A stretch of DNA of 64,000 nucleotides from VKMB-3413 sp041027365 (GTDB lineage Bacteria > Pseudomonadota > Alphaproteobacteria > Rhizobiales > Rhizobiaceae). Shown in pieces: positions 37,076 to 46,332 of this stretch; within the stretch, counting starts at the first letter, position 1; each line of letters opens with the position of its first letter. The notes beneath the pieces are model-generated. The model was not told the DNA's origin, did not search any database, and was given only the letters and a program-made list of their open reading frames with translations. The stretch spans positions 124,001 to 188,000 of the forward strand of contig NZ_JBFTEH010000007.1 in the NCBI RefSeq assembly GCF_041027365.1. The letters are read 5' to 3'. A program made the translations under genes and the position numbers.

Positions 37076-37706
37076 CTCGGCCCCCTTCCCTGTCCTGCTC
37101 TGCGCTCCCCTTGCCTGCGCCCGGCGCCGATCCCGGCCGGCCGAGCGCCAGCATCTGACGCGCGGCCTCCTCCATCGTCACCTGCCAGCTCATCGCCAGC
37201 GCCCGCAGCTGCGCATAGGCGCGGTCCTCGTCGACGCCTTCGGCGACGAGGGCGACGACCGCCCTGACGATGGTCTGGCGCTCGCCGACCCGCGCCTTCA
37301 GCGCCGCGACCTCGGCCGCAAGGCTCCGCCGCGCCTCGAAGCCCTGGCGGGCGATCAGGAGCGCGGAATAGATGCCCGAATTGCCGACCGGCTTGACGAG
37401 GTGGCTGTCGGCGCCCTGGGAGAGCGCCCACTCGATGCGGCCGGGCGCCTCCGAGCCGATCAGCGCGATCAGCGGCATCGGCGCCTCGCCCGGGCGCCAG
37501 GGGAACTGCCCGTCATGGCCCATGTCGGCGTCGAAGAAGACGAAGTCGGCACCGAGCGCTTCAGCCGGCAGTTCCGGCCAGCATTCGACCGCGGTCAGGC
37601 CGATCGCCGCGAGTTGCCGAGCGAGTGCCGCGGTCGTCTGGTGCGGGCGGTGCAGGATGAAGGCCCTGGCGCCGCCGAGATTGGGGATACGAGCGCGCCG
37701 GGTCAT
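37053..37706 (-). CDS. ANTAR-domain antitermination regulator (AmiR-like)
   Basis: A 217-residue RNA-binding regulator. The N-terminal half is a pseudo-receiver domain (RAFILHRPHQTTAALARQLA). The C-terminal ANTAR three-helix domain is at about 130-190 (LKARVGERQTIVRAVVALVAEG, DRAYAQLRALAMSWQVTMEEAA). In Pseudomonas AmiR, amide binding by AmiC frees AmiR to prevent termination in the leader RNA. Here the start overlaps the amiC-like stop (ATGA), so the pair is probably made in fixed ratio. The terminator-like leader at 38883-38935 is the likely target. A lysine- and arginine-rich tail of about 20 residues follows the ANTAR domain. Confidence 0.87.
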   Translation of the reverse strand: MTRRARIPNLGGARAFILHRPHQTTAALARQLAAIGLTAVECWPELPAEALGADFVFFDADMGHDGQFPWRPGEAPMPLIALIGSEAPGRIEWALSQGADSHLVKPVGNSGIYSALLIARQGFEARRSLAAEVAALKARVGERQTIVRAVVALVAEGVDEDRAYAQLRALAMSWQVTMEEAARQMLALGRPGSAPGAGKGSAEQDREGGRDERSARR

Positions 37707-38857
37707 GACACGGCCCGAAGGTTCGGCCGGCCGAAGACGCGGACGGGGTCGTAGCGCGAGAGATAGGGGTCCGGATCGACCCGTCCCTCGGACGACTCGA
37801 CGATCTCGAAGCGCCCGCCGCGCACCCGGCCGATCTTCACCGGCAGGCTGGCATGCTGGGTCTGCGGGTCGATGGCGATCTCGCCGAAGGGTGTCGCGAA
37901 GCTACGGTCGGCGAAGGCGAGCGGCGCATCCGCGGCGACCGCCCCCGCCTGCTGGCCGTGGTTCAGCAGGTCCGCCAGCACCAGCACGGAGGAATAGGCC
38001 GCGACGAAGAAGGAGGACGGCTCCGCCGGGACCGGCGCCGCGCCCGCTGCGAGGCCTGAGGGCGCCGGCCACGGCCAGGGTTCGCCAGCATCGAGGAACC
38101 ACGGGCCGACGGCGATCTGCCCCTCGCCCGCCGCGCCGATTGCCGGCAGCTCGATTTCCGTCAGATTGCAGGAGAGCACCGGGCAGCGCTCCGGCGCAAA
38201 GGCAGTATCCTCCTTCGCCATCTCCCCCAAGGCGGCGAGGAAGGCGTAGGAGGACGGGCCGATCAGGTGGTTGAGGACGAAGCTCGGCCGCACCGCGCGA
38301 ATCTCGGCGACCAGGCGAGAAACGTCGGTGTCCCCGAGCGGCAGGTAGCGCTCGCCGAGAACCTGCCCGCCGGCATCCTGCACGAGGTCGCGGGCGACGC
38401 GGTTGGTCTCCCAGCCCCAGATGTAGTTCGAGCCGACGAGATAGGCGTTGCGGCCGTAGCGCGGCAGGACATGAGCAAAGAGCGGCACGAGGTGCTGGTT
38501 CGGGGATGCGTGCATGTAGACGACATGCTCGTTCGCCTCGAACCCCTCATAGGGGCAGGCATACCAGAGCGTCGCGCCGGTCTTTTCGAGGACCGGGATC
38601 ACCTCCTTGCGGCTCCAGGAGGTGACGCACCCGACGACATGGCGCGCGCCGGCCCGCACGATCTCCTCGCAGAGCGGGGCGTAGCGGTCGATCTGCCCCT
38701 CCGGATCGCGCTCCACCGGGACGAGTTCGACGCGCGACGCCGGATCGGCATTCACCGCCGCGATGCCCGTCATCGCGCCGGCATGGCAGGCGTCGGAGAG
38801 CAGCTGGTAGTTCCCCGAGCGCGAATAGAGGATGCCGATGCGGATGGGCTGCTTCAC
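37703..38857 (-). CDS. AmiC-like amide sensor (periplasmic-binding-protein fold, cytoplasmic)
   Basis: A 384-residue ligand sensor close in length to Pseudomonas AmiC. The order of motifs follows the family: IRIGILYSRSGNYQLLSDA at the start, then GCVTSWSRKEVIPVLEKTGATLWYACPYEGFE, NQHLVPLF and VGSNYIWGWETNR. There is no signal peptide, consistent with a cytoplasmic partner of the AmiR-like protein. The GTG at 38857 begins just before the first strand; a TTG at 38890 is less likely because it lies at the base of the leader hairpin. It is the first gene of the amide operon. Confidence 0.87.
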   Translation of the reverse strand: MKQPIRIGILYSRSGNYQLLSDACHAGAMTGIAAVNADPASRVELVPVERDPEGQIDRYAPLCEEIVRAGARHVVGCVTSWSRKEVIPVLEKTGATLWYACPYEGFEANEHVVYMHASPNQHLVPLFAHVLPRYGRNAYLVGSNYIWGWETNRVARDLVQDAGGQVLGERYLPLGDTDVSRLVAEIRAVRPSFVLNHLIGPSSYAFLAALGEMAKEDTAFAPERCPVLSCNLTEIELPAIGAAGEGQIAVGPWFLDAGEPWPWPAPSGLAAGAAPVPAEPSSFFVAAYSSVLVLADLLNHGQQAGAVAADAPLAFADRSFATPFGEIAIDPQTQHASLPVKIGRVRGGRFEIVESSEGRVDPDPYLSRYDPVRVFGRPNLRAVS

Positions 38858-38882
38858 GTCGCCGATGCCTCGAACAGGGTCC

Positions 38883-38935
38883 CGAAACAAAACGCCCCGC
38901 AGAACGGACCGCTCTGCGGTCGCTCATACGGGGCG
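38883..38935 (-). terminator. terminator-like leader of the amide operon (candidate ANTAR target)
   Basis: Read on the minus strand, CGCCCCG (38935-38929) pairs perfectly with CGGGGCG (38899-38893), immediately followed by TTTTGTTT. Inside lie CCGCAGA (38919-38913) and TCTGCGG (38903-38897), which also pair perfectly, and GACCGC-AGA-GCGGTC (38921-38907). These pairings exclude one another, so the leader can switch between a terminator and another fold. Confidence 0.7.
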
Positions 38936-38975
38936 CGAATGCCGTCCGGCGGTCAGGGCCGGTATGTCGGGAGGG

Positions 38976-39003
38976 AGCGTATCAGCGGAAATGGAGGAGT
39001 CAA
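38976..39003 (-). promoter_or_regulatory. candidate promoter of the amiC-amiR operon
   Basis: On the minus strand TTGACT (39003-38998) and TACGCT (38981-38976) are separated by 16 bases. Transcription would begin near 38970 and give a leader of about 110 bases containing the terminator-like structure before the GTG start of the amiC-like gene. Confidence 0.55.
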
Positions 39004-39589
39004 GCGTGCTAGGCAGGGCGGCAAAGTGCGCAAGGATTGGGCAGCGACTGGCGTCACACGTTCAGAACAAGCTTTCCGATTGCGCGCGGGCGCCTTGACC
39101 TACGACGAACCCGGCTTCGTCGGCGCGCTCGGCGACAGAATCGACAGCAAGGAAGGCAGGGGTGGGGTCCCCGCGCGCCATCGTCCGCACGGTCCGCCGG
39201 AGGAGGCGGTGGCGCAGATCGCCAGGCTCCGCCGCAATGCGAAGAACGGCTGACGGTCGCTGCGGTGCGCCTGGCGTCGTCCGAGGGACGAAGCGGCCAT
39301 GGCATCGACGGCCGCTTCCTCCTCGCCTTGAGCCCCGAAAGCTTCAGAGGCGACCTGAGCCGGAATCCCGTCAGTCCGGCGATCCCGCCACCGCCGACTC
39401 GATCCAACCACTTCGGCCGTACGCCGTGTCCGCCCCTCGCCCGGCGGAGACGGCGTCGCGCGCCGGCCACTGCGTCTGCGCCGATTTCGAGCTTGCTCAA
39501 CAAACAGGCGATGCCTTAACCTCCCTTGTCGGACCCCCGCCTCGTGTCAGGATGGACAGCCGTCCCGGCACCCTCAACAAGGACAGCTC
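39004..39589. other. divergent intergenic region, no gene seen
   Basis: About 585 bases between the leftward amide operon and the rightward peptide transporter. Open frames here are of the random high-GC kind and show no family features. AAGGA lies 7 bases before the ATG at 39590. A weak TTGCTC / TTAACC pair near 39490-39520 could be the promoter of that operon. Confidence 0.45.
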
Positions 39590-41215
39590 ATGCGTCATCA
39601 GCCGCCGTTCTCCGCCAAGCGCACGTTCCAGATCCTCGCGGCGGGAGCGCTCGTCTCCGCCGCCGCCCTGTCTGTTTCTCCCGCCCTGGCGGAAACGCCG
39701 GCCGACACGCTGGTCGTCGCCAACACGATCGACGACCTGAAGTCGCTCGACCCGGCCGAGAGCTTCGAGTTCTCCGGCGGCGACGTCATCAACAACGTCT
39801 ACGACAAGCTGGTCGAACTCGATCCGCAGACGCTGAAGATGGTTCCGGGCCTCGCCAAGAGCTGGAGCGTCTCGGACGACGGCAAGACCTTCACCTTCAA
39901 GATCGACACCTCGCGCAAGTTCGCCTCCGGCAATCCGGTGCGCGCCGAGGACGTCGTCTGGTCGCTGCGCCGCATCGTGAAGCTCGACAAGACGCCGTCC
40001 TTCATCATCACGCAGTTCGGCCTGACCAAGGACAATGTCGACCAGACCATCAAGCAGGTCGGCGACGATAGCGTCACGATCACGACCGACCGGCCCTATG
40101 CGCCCTCCTTCCTCTACAACGCCCTGACCGCCGACGTCGGCGGCATCGTCGACGAGAAGCTGGCGATGGAGCACGCCTCCGGCGACGACATGGGCAACGC
40201 CTGGCTGAAGACCCATTCCGCCGGCGCCGGCCCCTTCGTGCTGCGCGGCTGGAAGCCGAACGAGTCGGTCATCATGGAGGCGGACCCCAACTACCCGACG
40301 AAGCCCGCGATGAAGCGCGTCTACGTCCGGCACGTTCCCGAGCCCGCCACCCAGCGCCTGCTGCTCGAGCGCGGCGACATCGACATCGCCCGCAACCTGA
40401 CGCCGGAGGACATCAAGGCGGTCCAGTCGAACGACAAGCTGAAGGTCCAGGATTCGCCCCGCGGCCGCATCTTCTACCTGGCCGGGAACCAGAAGATGAA
40501 GGAGCTGGCGACGCCGGGCGTCATGCAGGCGATCAAGTACCTCGTCGACTATGACGGCATGGCGAACTCGTTCCTGAAGGGCCAGGTGGTCATCAACCAG
40601 CAGTTCCTGCCGATCGGCTTCCTCGGTGCGATCGACGACAAGCCGTTCAAGCTCGACGTCGCAAAGGCCAAGAAGATGCTGGCCGACGCCGGCTATCCCA
40701 ACGGCTTCTCGGTCGAGCTTCTGGTCCGCAACGCGCAGGATCGGCTGGCGATCGCCCAGTCGCTGCAGAACACGCTCGGCCAGGCCGGCATCAAGGTGAA
40801 CATCCATCCGGCCACCGGCTCCGAGGTCCTGTCGATCTACCGCGCCCGCAAGGCTGAGCTGACGCTGGAAGCCTGGGGCCCGGACTACCCCGATCCGAAC
40901 ACCAACGCCTCGGTCTTCGCCGAGAACCCCGACAATTCCGACGCGGCGCAGCTGACCGGCAACCTGTCCTGGCGCAATTCCTACGCCGCCAAGGAGACGA
41001 CGCCGATGGCGGAAGCGGCCGTCGTCGAGAAGGACACCGAGAAGCGTGCCAAGATGTACGAGGAGATGCAGCGGATCGGCAACGAGAAGTCGCCCTTCGT
41101 CCTGATGTTCCAGCAGCAGGAGCAGGACGGCGAGCAGAAGGACGTCAAGGGCTTCTCCACCGGCGGCGCCGTCTCGTCCGCCTTCTACAAGGACGTGACG
41201 AAATCCGCGAAGTGA
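39590..41215 (+). CDS. peptide-type ABC transporter substrate-binding protein (family 5)
   Basis: A 541-residue periplasmic binding protein with a signal peptide (FQILAAGALVSAAALSVSPALA). Family 5 markers are SLDPAESFEFSGGDVINNVYDKL, LAKSWSVSDDGKTFTFKI, and KYLVDYDGMANSFLKGQV. It heads a five-gene transporter operon. The sequence differs clearly from the binding protein at 33533-35218, so the two adjacent systems are not a recent duplication. Ligand unknown; peptide, opine or other nitrogen compound are all possible. Confidence 0.93.
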   Translation: MRHQPPFSAKRTFQILAAGALVSAAALSVSPALAETPADTLVVANTIDDLKSLDPAESFEFSGGDVINNVYDKLVELDPQTLKMVPGLAKSWSVSDDGKTFTFKIDTSRKFASGNPVRAEDVVWSLRRIVKLDKTPSFIITQFGLTKDNVDQTIKQVGDDSVTITTDRPYAPSFLYNALTADVGGIVDEKLAMEHASGDDMGNAWLKTHSAGAGPFVLRGWKPNESVIMEADPNYPTKPAMKRVYVRHVPEPATQRLLLERGDIDIARNLTPEDIKAVQSNDKLKVQDSPRGRIFYLAGNQKMKELATPGVMQAIKYLVDYDGMANSFLKGQVVINQQFLPIGFLGAIDDKPFKLDVAKAKKMLADAGYPNGFSVELLVRNAQDRLAIAQSLQNTLGQAGIKVNIHPATGSEVLSIYRARKAELTLEAWGPDYPDPNTNASVFAENPDNSDAAQLTGNLSWRNSYAAKETTPMAEAAVVEKDTEKRAKMYEEMQRIGNEKSPFVLMFQQQEQDGEQKDVKGFSTGGAVSSAFYKDVTKSAK

Positions 41216-41270
41216 CGGTCCTGCACTCTCTGCCGGCGAGCCTGTCGCCGGACCTGCGAAAGCGGCGGCG

Positions 41271-42368
41271 ATGAGCCTTTCGGAGAATGCGCATGATCCG
41301 GCGACGGCGGAGGAGGAATCCGCCGTCGCCGGCACGTCGCTCCTGCCGCGCATCGCCGGCCGTCTCGGCAAGACGCTGTTCAGCCTGATCATCACGCTGT
41401 TCGGCCTCCTGCTCGTCACCTTCACCATCGCCCGGGTGGTGCCGGTCGACCCGGCTCTCGCCGTGGTCGGGCCGCGCGCGACGCAGGAGCAGTACGAGGC
41501 GGCGCGCCACGAACTGGGGCTCGACCAGCCGATCCCGGTGCAGTTCGTCAAATACCTGACCGCCGTCGTCCAGGGCGACTTCGGCAATTCGAACCTCACG
41601 GGGCGGCCGGTGATCGACGACATCCGCGACGCCTTCCCGGCGACGCTGGAGCTCGCGACGCTGGCGACGATCCTCGGCGTCCTCCTCGGCGTGCCCGCCG
41701 GCGTCGTTTCGGCCGTCAACCAGGGACGATGGCCGGATCACGTGCTGCGCGTCGTCGGCCTGCTCGGCTATTCCATGCCGGTGTTCTGGCTCGGGCTGAT
41801 CGCGCTCCTGATCTTCTACGGCGACCTCGGCTGGGCGGCCGGACCCGGTCGCCTCGACGTCACGCAGCAGATGAACTACGAGCTCGACGTCACCGTCTTG
41901 ACCGGCTCGGTGCTGATCGATTCCGCGCTGTCCGGGGCCTGGGAGGTCTTCTTCAACGCGCTGCGGCACATCGCCTTGCCGGTCTTCGTGCTCGGCTACT
42001 ATTCGCTCGCCTACATCTCGCGGATGACGCGCTCCTTCATGCTGGAACAGCTCGGCCAGGAATATGTCACGGCGGCCCGGGTGAAGGGCGTGCCGGAGCG
42101 CCGCGTCGTCTGGGTGCACGCGCTCGGCAATGCCATGGTGCCGCTGATCACGGTGATCGCGCTCTCCTACGCCTCGCTGCTCGAAGGCTCGGTGCTGACC
42201 GAGACGGTCTTCGCCTGGCCGGGCCTCGGCCTCTACATCACGCAGGCGCTGTTCGCCGCCGACCTCAACGCCGTGCTCGGCGGGACGGTGGTGATCGGCG
42301 TCTCCTTCATCGTCCTGAACCTCTTGTCCGACCTCCTCTACACAGTCGTCGATCCGAGGGCGCAATGA
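41271..42368 (+). CDS. peptide-type ABC transporter permease (DppB type)
   Basis: A 365-residue permease, longer than usual because of an N-terminal cytoplasmic tail of about 35 residues and a periplasmic insert around residues 190-225. Key segments are LFSLIITLFGLLLVTFTIARVVP, HELGLDQPIPVQFVKYL and the EAA loop VTAARVKGVPERRVVWVHALGNA. Its stop overlaps the next start (ATGA). The start has only a weak ribosome site. Confidence 0.92.
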   Translation: MSLSENAHDPATAEEESAVAGTSLLPRIAGRLGKTLFSLIITLFGLLLVTFTIARVVPVDPALAVVGPRATQEQYEAARHELGLDQPIPVQFVKYLTAVVQGDFGNSNLTGRPVIDDIRDAFPATLELATLATILGVLLGVPAGVVSAVNQGRWPDHVLRVVGLLGYSMPVFWLGLIALLIFYGDLGWAAGPGRLDVTQQMNYELDVTVLTGSVLIDSALSGAWEVFFNALRHIALPVFVLGYYSLAYISRMTRSFMLEQLGQEYVTAARVKGVPERRVVWVHALGNAMVPLITVIALSYASLLEGSVLTETVFAWPGLGLYITQALFAADLNAVLGGTVVIGVSFIVLNLLSDLLYTVVDPRAQ

Positions 42369-43297
42369 GCGACGTCCCCGCACCGTCCGGCGCCGGCGGC
42401 CTTTCCGCCTGGCTCACCACCGACACGCCGCGCTCGCGCTTCCAGGCGCGGGCGATCAATCTCTGGTTCGCCTGGCGGAGCCTCGTCCGAAACCCGCTCG
42501 CGGTGATCGGCCTCCTGATCATCGCGGCGCTGATCCTGATGGCGGTCTTCGCGCCGCTGATCGCGACCGACCCGCCGAACCAGCAGGACCTCGCCAACCG
42601 CCTGATGCCGCCCGGTTTCCAGGGGCATCTCCTCGGCACCGACGAACTCGGCCGCGACATCTGGAGCCGCATCGTCTTCGGCTCCCGCGTGACGCTGCAG
42701 GTCGTCGCCCTCGTGGCGGTCACCGCGCCGGTCTTCGGCCTGATCGTCGGCACCGTCGCCGGCACGCTCGGCGGCTGGACGGACCGCGTGCTGATGCGCA
42801 TCACCGACATCTTCCTCGCCTTCCCCCGGCTGATCCTCGCGCTCGCCTTCGTCGCGGCGCTGGGGCCCGGCATCGTCAACGCGATCTTCGCCATCGCTCT
42901 GACGGCCTGGCCGCCCTATGCCCGCGTCGCCCGCGCCGAGACGCTGACCGTGCGCCGAGCCGACTACATCGCCGCCGCACGGCTGCAGGGCGCCGGGACG
43001 CTGCGGATCATCACCGGCCACATCATGCCGATGTGCCTGTCCTCGCTGATCATCCGCGTGACGCTCGACATGGCCGGCATCATCCTGACCGCCGCGGGCC
43101 TCGGCTTCCTCGGCCTCGGGGCGCAGCCGCCGCTCGCCGAATGGGGCGCGATGATCTCCACCGGCCGGCAGTTCCTGCTCAGCCAGTGGTGGGTCGCGAC
43201 CATGCCGGGCCTCGCCATCCTCGCGGTCTCGCTCGGCTTCAACCTCCTCGGCGATTCGCTGCGCGACGTGCTCGACCCTCGCGGGGCGCAGCGATGA
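42365..43297 (+). CDS. peptide-type ABC transporter permease (DppC type)
   Basis: A 310-residue permease with the N-terminal helix NPLAVIGLLIIAALILMAVF, the LLGTDELGRDIWSRIVFGSR signature and an EAA loop (IAAARLQGAGTLRIITGHIMP). Coupled by ATGA overlaps to the permease before it and the ATPase after it. Confidence 0.94.
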   Translation: MSDVPAPSGAGGLSAWLTTDTPRSRFQARAINLWFAWRSLVRNPLAVIGLLIIAALILMAVFAPLIATDPPNQQDLANRLMPPGFQGHLLGTDELGRDIWSRIVFGSRVTLQVVALVAVTAPVFGLIVGTVAGTLGGWTDRVLMRITDIFLAFPRLILALAFVAALGPGIVNAIFAIALTAWPPYARVARAETLTVRRADYIAAARLQGAGTLRIITGHIMPMCLSSLIIRVTLDMAGIILTAAGLGFLGLGAQPPLAEWGAMISTGRQFLLSQWWVATMPGLAILAVSLGFNLLGDSLRDVLDPRGAQR

Positions 43298-44130
43298 GCC
43301 CGGCCCCGCTCCTCGACGTCGAAAACCTGCGGGTCCGCTTCGAGACCAATCGCGGCGTGACGGAAGCCGTGCGCGGCGTCTCCTTCACGGTCGGGCGCGA
43401 GCGCGTCGGCATCGTCGGCGAATCCGGCTCCGGCAAGTCTATGACCGGCCGCGCCATCCTCCGGCTGGTCCGCCCGCCCGGCATTGCCGTCGCGGACCGC
43501 CTCGCCTTCGACGGCACCGAGCTGCAGTCGCTCTCGGAGCGGCAGATGCGCACGGTGCGCGGGCGGCGGATCGCCATGGTGATGCAGGACCCGAAATATT
43601 CGCTTAACCCGGTGATGCGCGTCGGCAGGCAGATGACCGAAGCGCTGAAGGTGCACGAGCGCATCGCCACGCGCGAGGCCCGCTCGCGGGCGCTGGAGAT
43701 GCTCGCCGACGTGCAGATCCGCGATCCCGAGCGGGTCTTTTCCGCCTATCCGCACGAGCTCTCCGGCGGCATGGGCCAGCGCGTGATGATCGCGATGATG
43801 CTGATTCCGCGCCCGGACCTGCTCATCGCCGACGAGCCGACCTCGGCGCTGGACGTCACAGTGCAGTTGGAGGTGCTGCGCATCCTCGACGACCTGGTGA
43901 AGGATCGCGGCATGGGGCTGATCTTCATCAGCCACGACCTGCGGCTCGTCTCGACCTTCTGCGACCGGGTGCTGGTCATGTATCTCGGCCGGATCGTCGA
44001 GGAGATCGACGCCGCGCGCCTCCACGAGGCGACGCATCCCTATACGCGCGGGCTGCTGAACTGCCTGCCGGAGGTCGGCGGCTCGCGCGCGCCGCTCCCG
44101 GTGCTGCACAGGGACGCGGCCTGGGCATGA
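43294..44130 (+). CDS. peptide-type ABC transporter ATP-binding protein (DppD type)
   Basis: A 278-residue ATPase with Walker A GESGSGKSMTG, Q-loop MQDPKYSLNPV, signature LSGGMGQRVMIAMML, Walker B LLIADEPTSALDVT and H-loop SHDLRLV. The C-terminal HPYTRGLLNCLPEV is the OppD/DppD family extension. The start overlaps the previous stop (ATGA). Confidence 0.95.
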   Translation: MSPAPLLDVENLRVRFETNRGVTEAVRGVSFTVGRERVGIVGESGSGKSMTGRAILRLVRPPGIAVADRLAFDGTELQSLSERQMRTVRGRRIAMVMQDPKYSLNPVMRVGRQMTEALKVHERIATREARSRALEMLADVQIRDPERVFSAYPHELSGGMGQRVMIAMMLIPRPDLLIADEPTSALDVTVQLEVLRILDDLVKDRGMGLIFISHDLRLVSTFCDRVLVMYLGRIVEEIDAARLHEATHPYTRGLLNCLPEVGGSRAPLPVLHRDAAWA

Positions 44131-44903
44131 GTGGGGTCGCAAGCACCGCGCCGGCCAAGATCGCCGTCAGCGATCTCTCGGTGACCTTCGCGCAGGGGCG
44201 GCGCCGCGTCGCCGCGGTGAAGAGCGTCAGCTTCGCCGTCGAGCCGCTGGAATCCTTCGGCCTCGTCGGCGAGTCCGGCTCCGGCAAGTCGACGGTTCTT
44301 CGCGCCATCTGCGGCCTCGCGCCGGTCTCCGGCGGTGACATCCGCATCGACGGCCAGGCGATCCCCCAGCCGCGGGACAAGGCTTTTGCCCGGCGCGTCC
44401 AGATGGTCTTCCAGGACCCCTACGGTTCGCTGCACCCGCGCCACACGATCGACCGCGTCCTGTCCGAGCCGCTGGCGATCCATCGCTTTTCCGATCGCGA
44501 GGACCGCGTCGTGCAGGCGCTGAAGGATGTCGGGCTCGACGCCCGCTTCCGCTTCCGCCTGCCGCACCAGCTTTCGGGCGGCCAGCGCCAGCGCGTCGCG
44601 ATCGCCCGGGCGCTGATCGTGGAGCCGGAAATCCTGCTCCTCGACGAGCCGACCTCGGCGCTCGACGCCTCGATCCAGGCGGAAGTCCTGAACCTCCTCA
44701 CCCGGCTGCGCGAGGAGAGGAGCCTGACCTTCATCATGGTCAGCCACGACCTCGCGGTGATCGACCACATGTGCGAGCGCCTCCTCGTCATGCGCGGCGG
44801 CGAGGCGGTCGAGGCGCTCGACCGGGCCTCGCTCGCCGACCGCCAAGTGCGCTCGGACTACACCCGCGATCTCCTGACGGCGAGCGAGGGCTACAAGCGG
44901 TAG
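44127..44903 (+). CDS. peptide-type ABC transporter ATP-binding protein (DppF type)
   Basis: A 258-residue ATPase with Walker A GESGSGKSTVL, Q-loop FQDPYGSLHPRH, signature LSGGQRQRVAIARAL, Walker B ILLLDEPTSALDAS and H-loop SHDLAVI. It partners the DppD-type ATPase; the two start-stop pairs overlap. It is the last gene of the operon and converges on moaA with a 125-base gap. Confidence 0.95.
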   Translation: MSGVASTAPAKIAVSDLSVTFAQGRRRVAAVKSVSFAVEPLESFGLVGESGSGKSTVLRAICGLAPVSGGDIRIDGQAIPQPRDKAFARRVQMVFQDPYGSLHPRHTIDRVLSEPLAIHRFSDREDRVVQALKDVGLDARFRFRLPHQLSGGQRQRVAIARALIVEPEILLLDEPTSALDASIQAEVLNLLTRLREERSLTFIMVSHDLAVIDHMCERLLVMRGGEAVEALDRASLADRQVRSDYTRDLLTASEGYKR

Positions 44904-45028
44904 GACGGGCGCGCGCGGGCCGCACAGCCCGGGCGCATCCGGCGACACAGACGATCGCGGTGATCGTGGTGGTCGGCGATGGACACGGTCTCGATCCTTC
45001 GGACAGGTTCCGGCAGTTTGCAGGCGGG

Positions 45029-46033
45029 TCAGCCGCCGAGCGCCGACATGTGGCGGACGAGCCCTGGCGCGCCGCCGCGGCCGATCGCGAAGTCGTGGCC
45101 CCTGGGCTTCCCGCGAATGCCGGCGTCGATCGCCGCATGCAGGCGTCCGTCGGCTTCCGAGCCGCGCAGCGCCGGTTTCAGGTCGATGCGGTCCTCCTGG
45201 CCGAGGCAGGTGTAGAGGACGCCGGTGGCGCTGACCCGCACGCGGTTGCAGCTCTCGCAGAACGTATGCGTCATCGGCGTGATGAAGCCGATGCGCCCGC
45301 CGGTTTCCGCCACCCGGACATAGCGCGCCGGTCCGCCGCTGCGCTCGACCGTGTCGGTCAGCGTCCAGCGGGTCTCGATGCGGCGGCGCAGCTCGGTCAG
45401 CGGCAGGTATTGGGCGGTCCGGTCCTCGCCGGTGTCGCCGAGCGGCATGGTCTCGATCAGCGTCAGGTCCATGCCGTGGCCGTGGGCGAAGGCGATGAGG
45501 TCGTCGATCTCGTCTTCCGTCGTGCCCCTCAGCGCGACGGCGTTGAGCTTGACCTTCAGCCCGGCCGCCAGCGCCGCCTGGAGCCCTTCCATCACGGGGC
45601 CGAGCGCGCCGCGCCGGGTCAGCGCGCGGTAACGCTCGGCATCGAGCGTATCCAGCGAGACGTTGACGCGCCTCACGCCGAGCCGCGCGAGGTCCGCGGC
45701 GCGCCGCGCGAGCTGCGTACCGTTGGTGGTGAGTGTCAGCTCCTTCAGCGCGCCGCTGGCAAGATGTCGCGAGAGGCCGGCGAAGAGATCCATCACGCCG
45801 CGGCGCACCAGCGGCTCGCCGCCGGTGATCCGGATCTTCGACACGCCCCGGGCGACGAAGGCCGAAGCCAGGCGGTCGAGCTCCTCGATCGTCAGGAGTT
45901 CCTTGCGCGGGAGAAAGCTCATGTTCTCGGACATGCAGTAGACGCAACGCAGGTCGCAGCGGTCCGTCACCGACAGCCGGAGATAGCTGACACGCCGGCC
46001 GAACAGGTCGACGAGGCCGCAGGTCGCGCTCAT
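45029..46033 (-). CDS. moaA: GTP 3',8-cyclase MoaA (molybdenum cofactor biosynthesis)
   Basis: A 334-residue radical SAM enzyme that starts molybdopterin synthesis by rearranging GTP. The N-terminal cluster motif is CDLRCVYC, and the SAM-binding GGEP lies in RITGGEPLVRRG. The C-terminal cluster is bound by CESCNRVRV and a third cysteine in LYTCLG. The sequence ends in Gly-Gly (SALGG), the conserved tail needed for activity. It overlaps the preceding small gene (ATGA) at the end of the nar operon. This implies a dedicated supply of cofactor for NarG. Confidence 0.96.
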   Translation of the reverse strand: MSATCGLVDLFGRRVSYLRLSVTDRCDLRCVYCMSENMSFLPRKELLTIEELDRLASAFVARGVSKIRITGGEPLVRRGVMDLFAGLSRHLASGALKELTLTTNGTQLARRAADLARLGVRRVNVSLDTLDAERYRALTRRGALGPVMEGLQAALAAGLKVKLNAVALRGTTEDEIDDLIAFAHGHGMDLTLIETMPLGDTGEDRTAQYLPLTELRRRIETRWTLTDTVERSGGPARYVRVAETGGRIGFITPMTHTFCESCNRVRVSATGVLYTCLGQEDRIDLKPALRGSEADGRLHAAIDAGIRGKPRGHDFAIGRGGAPGLVRHMSALGG

Positions 46034-46320
46034 GCCGCCTGCTCCGGAAGTTCGGGGAGCCGGTGCGAGAGGATCGCTCTGAGCGCTGCAAGGCTCGGGT
46101 CGCCGGCGCGGTTCATGATGCCCATCAGCTGCATCCAGTCGTCGTCCGAAGCCGTGTCGACGAAGCCGTGCACCGCCCCGCGGACGGTCTCCGAGGGCGC
46201 CGTTCCGGCGGCATCGGCTGCCGCCGCAAGGCGCCTGACGAGATCGGCATCGTCGAGCGCGGCGACGAGCCCGAGAGCGACGTCAGGGCGGCCCAGAGCC
46301 GCGATCATGTCTCCAAGCAT
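46030..46320 (-). CDS. small hypothetical protein in the nar operon
   Basis: A 96-residue protein I do not recognise. It is alanine- and leucine-rich with predicted amphipathic helices and an acidic centre (FVDTASDDDWMQLMGIMNRAG), and has no signal peptide, membrane helix or cysteine. It is held between the ppiC-like gene (12-base gap) and moaA (ATGA overlap), so it is certainly translated with the nar genes. A small accessory or chaperone role in nitrate reductase assembly is possible. Confidence 0.7.
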   Translation of the reverse strand: MLGDMIAALGRPDVALGLVAALDDADLVRRLAAAADAAGTAPSETVRGAVHGFVDTASDDDWMQLMGIMNRAGDPSLAALRAILSHRLPELPEQAA

Positions 46321-46332
46321 GACGGGTTCCTC

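Noticed and set aside
39037..39519. Open frames in the gap between the two ABC operons
   Set aside because: No family features on either strand, arginine/proline/alanine-rich, no good ribosome site.
44904..45028. Terminator between the DppF-type gene and moaA
   Set aside because: Only a 5-bp CGGGC/GCCCG stem with no T-run could be found, too weak to list.
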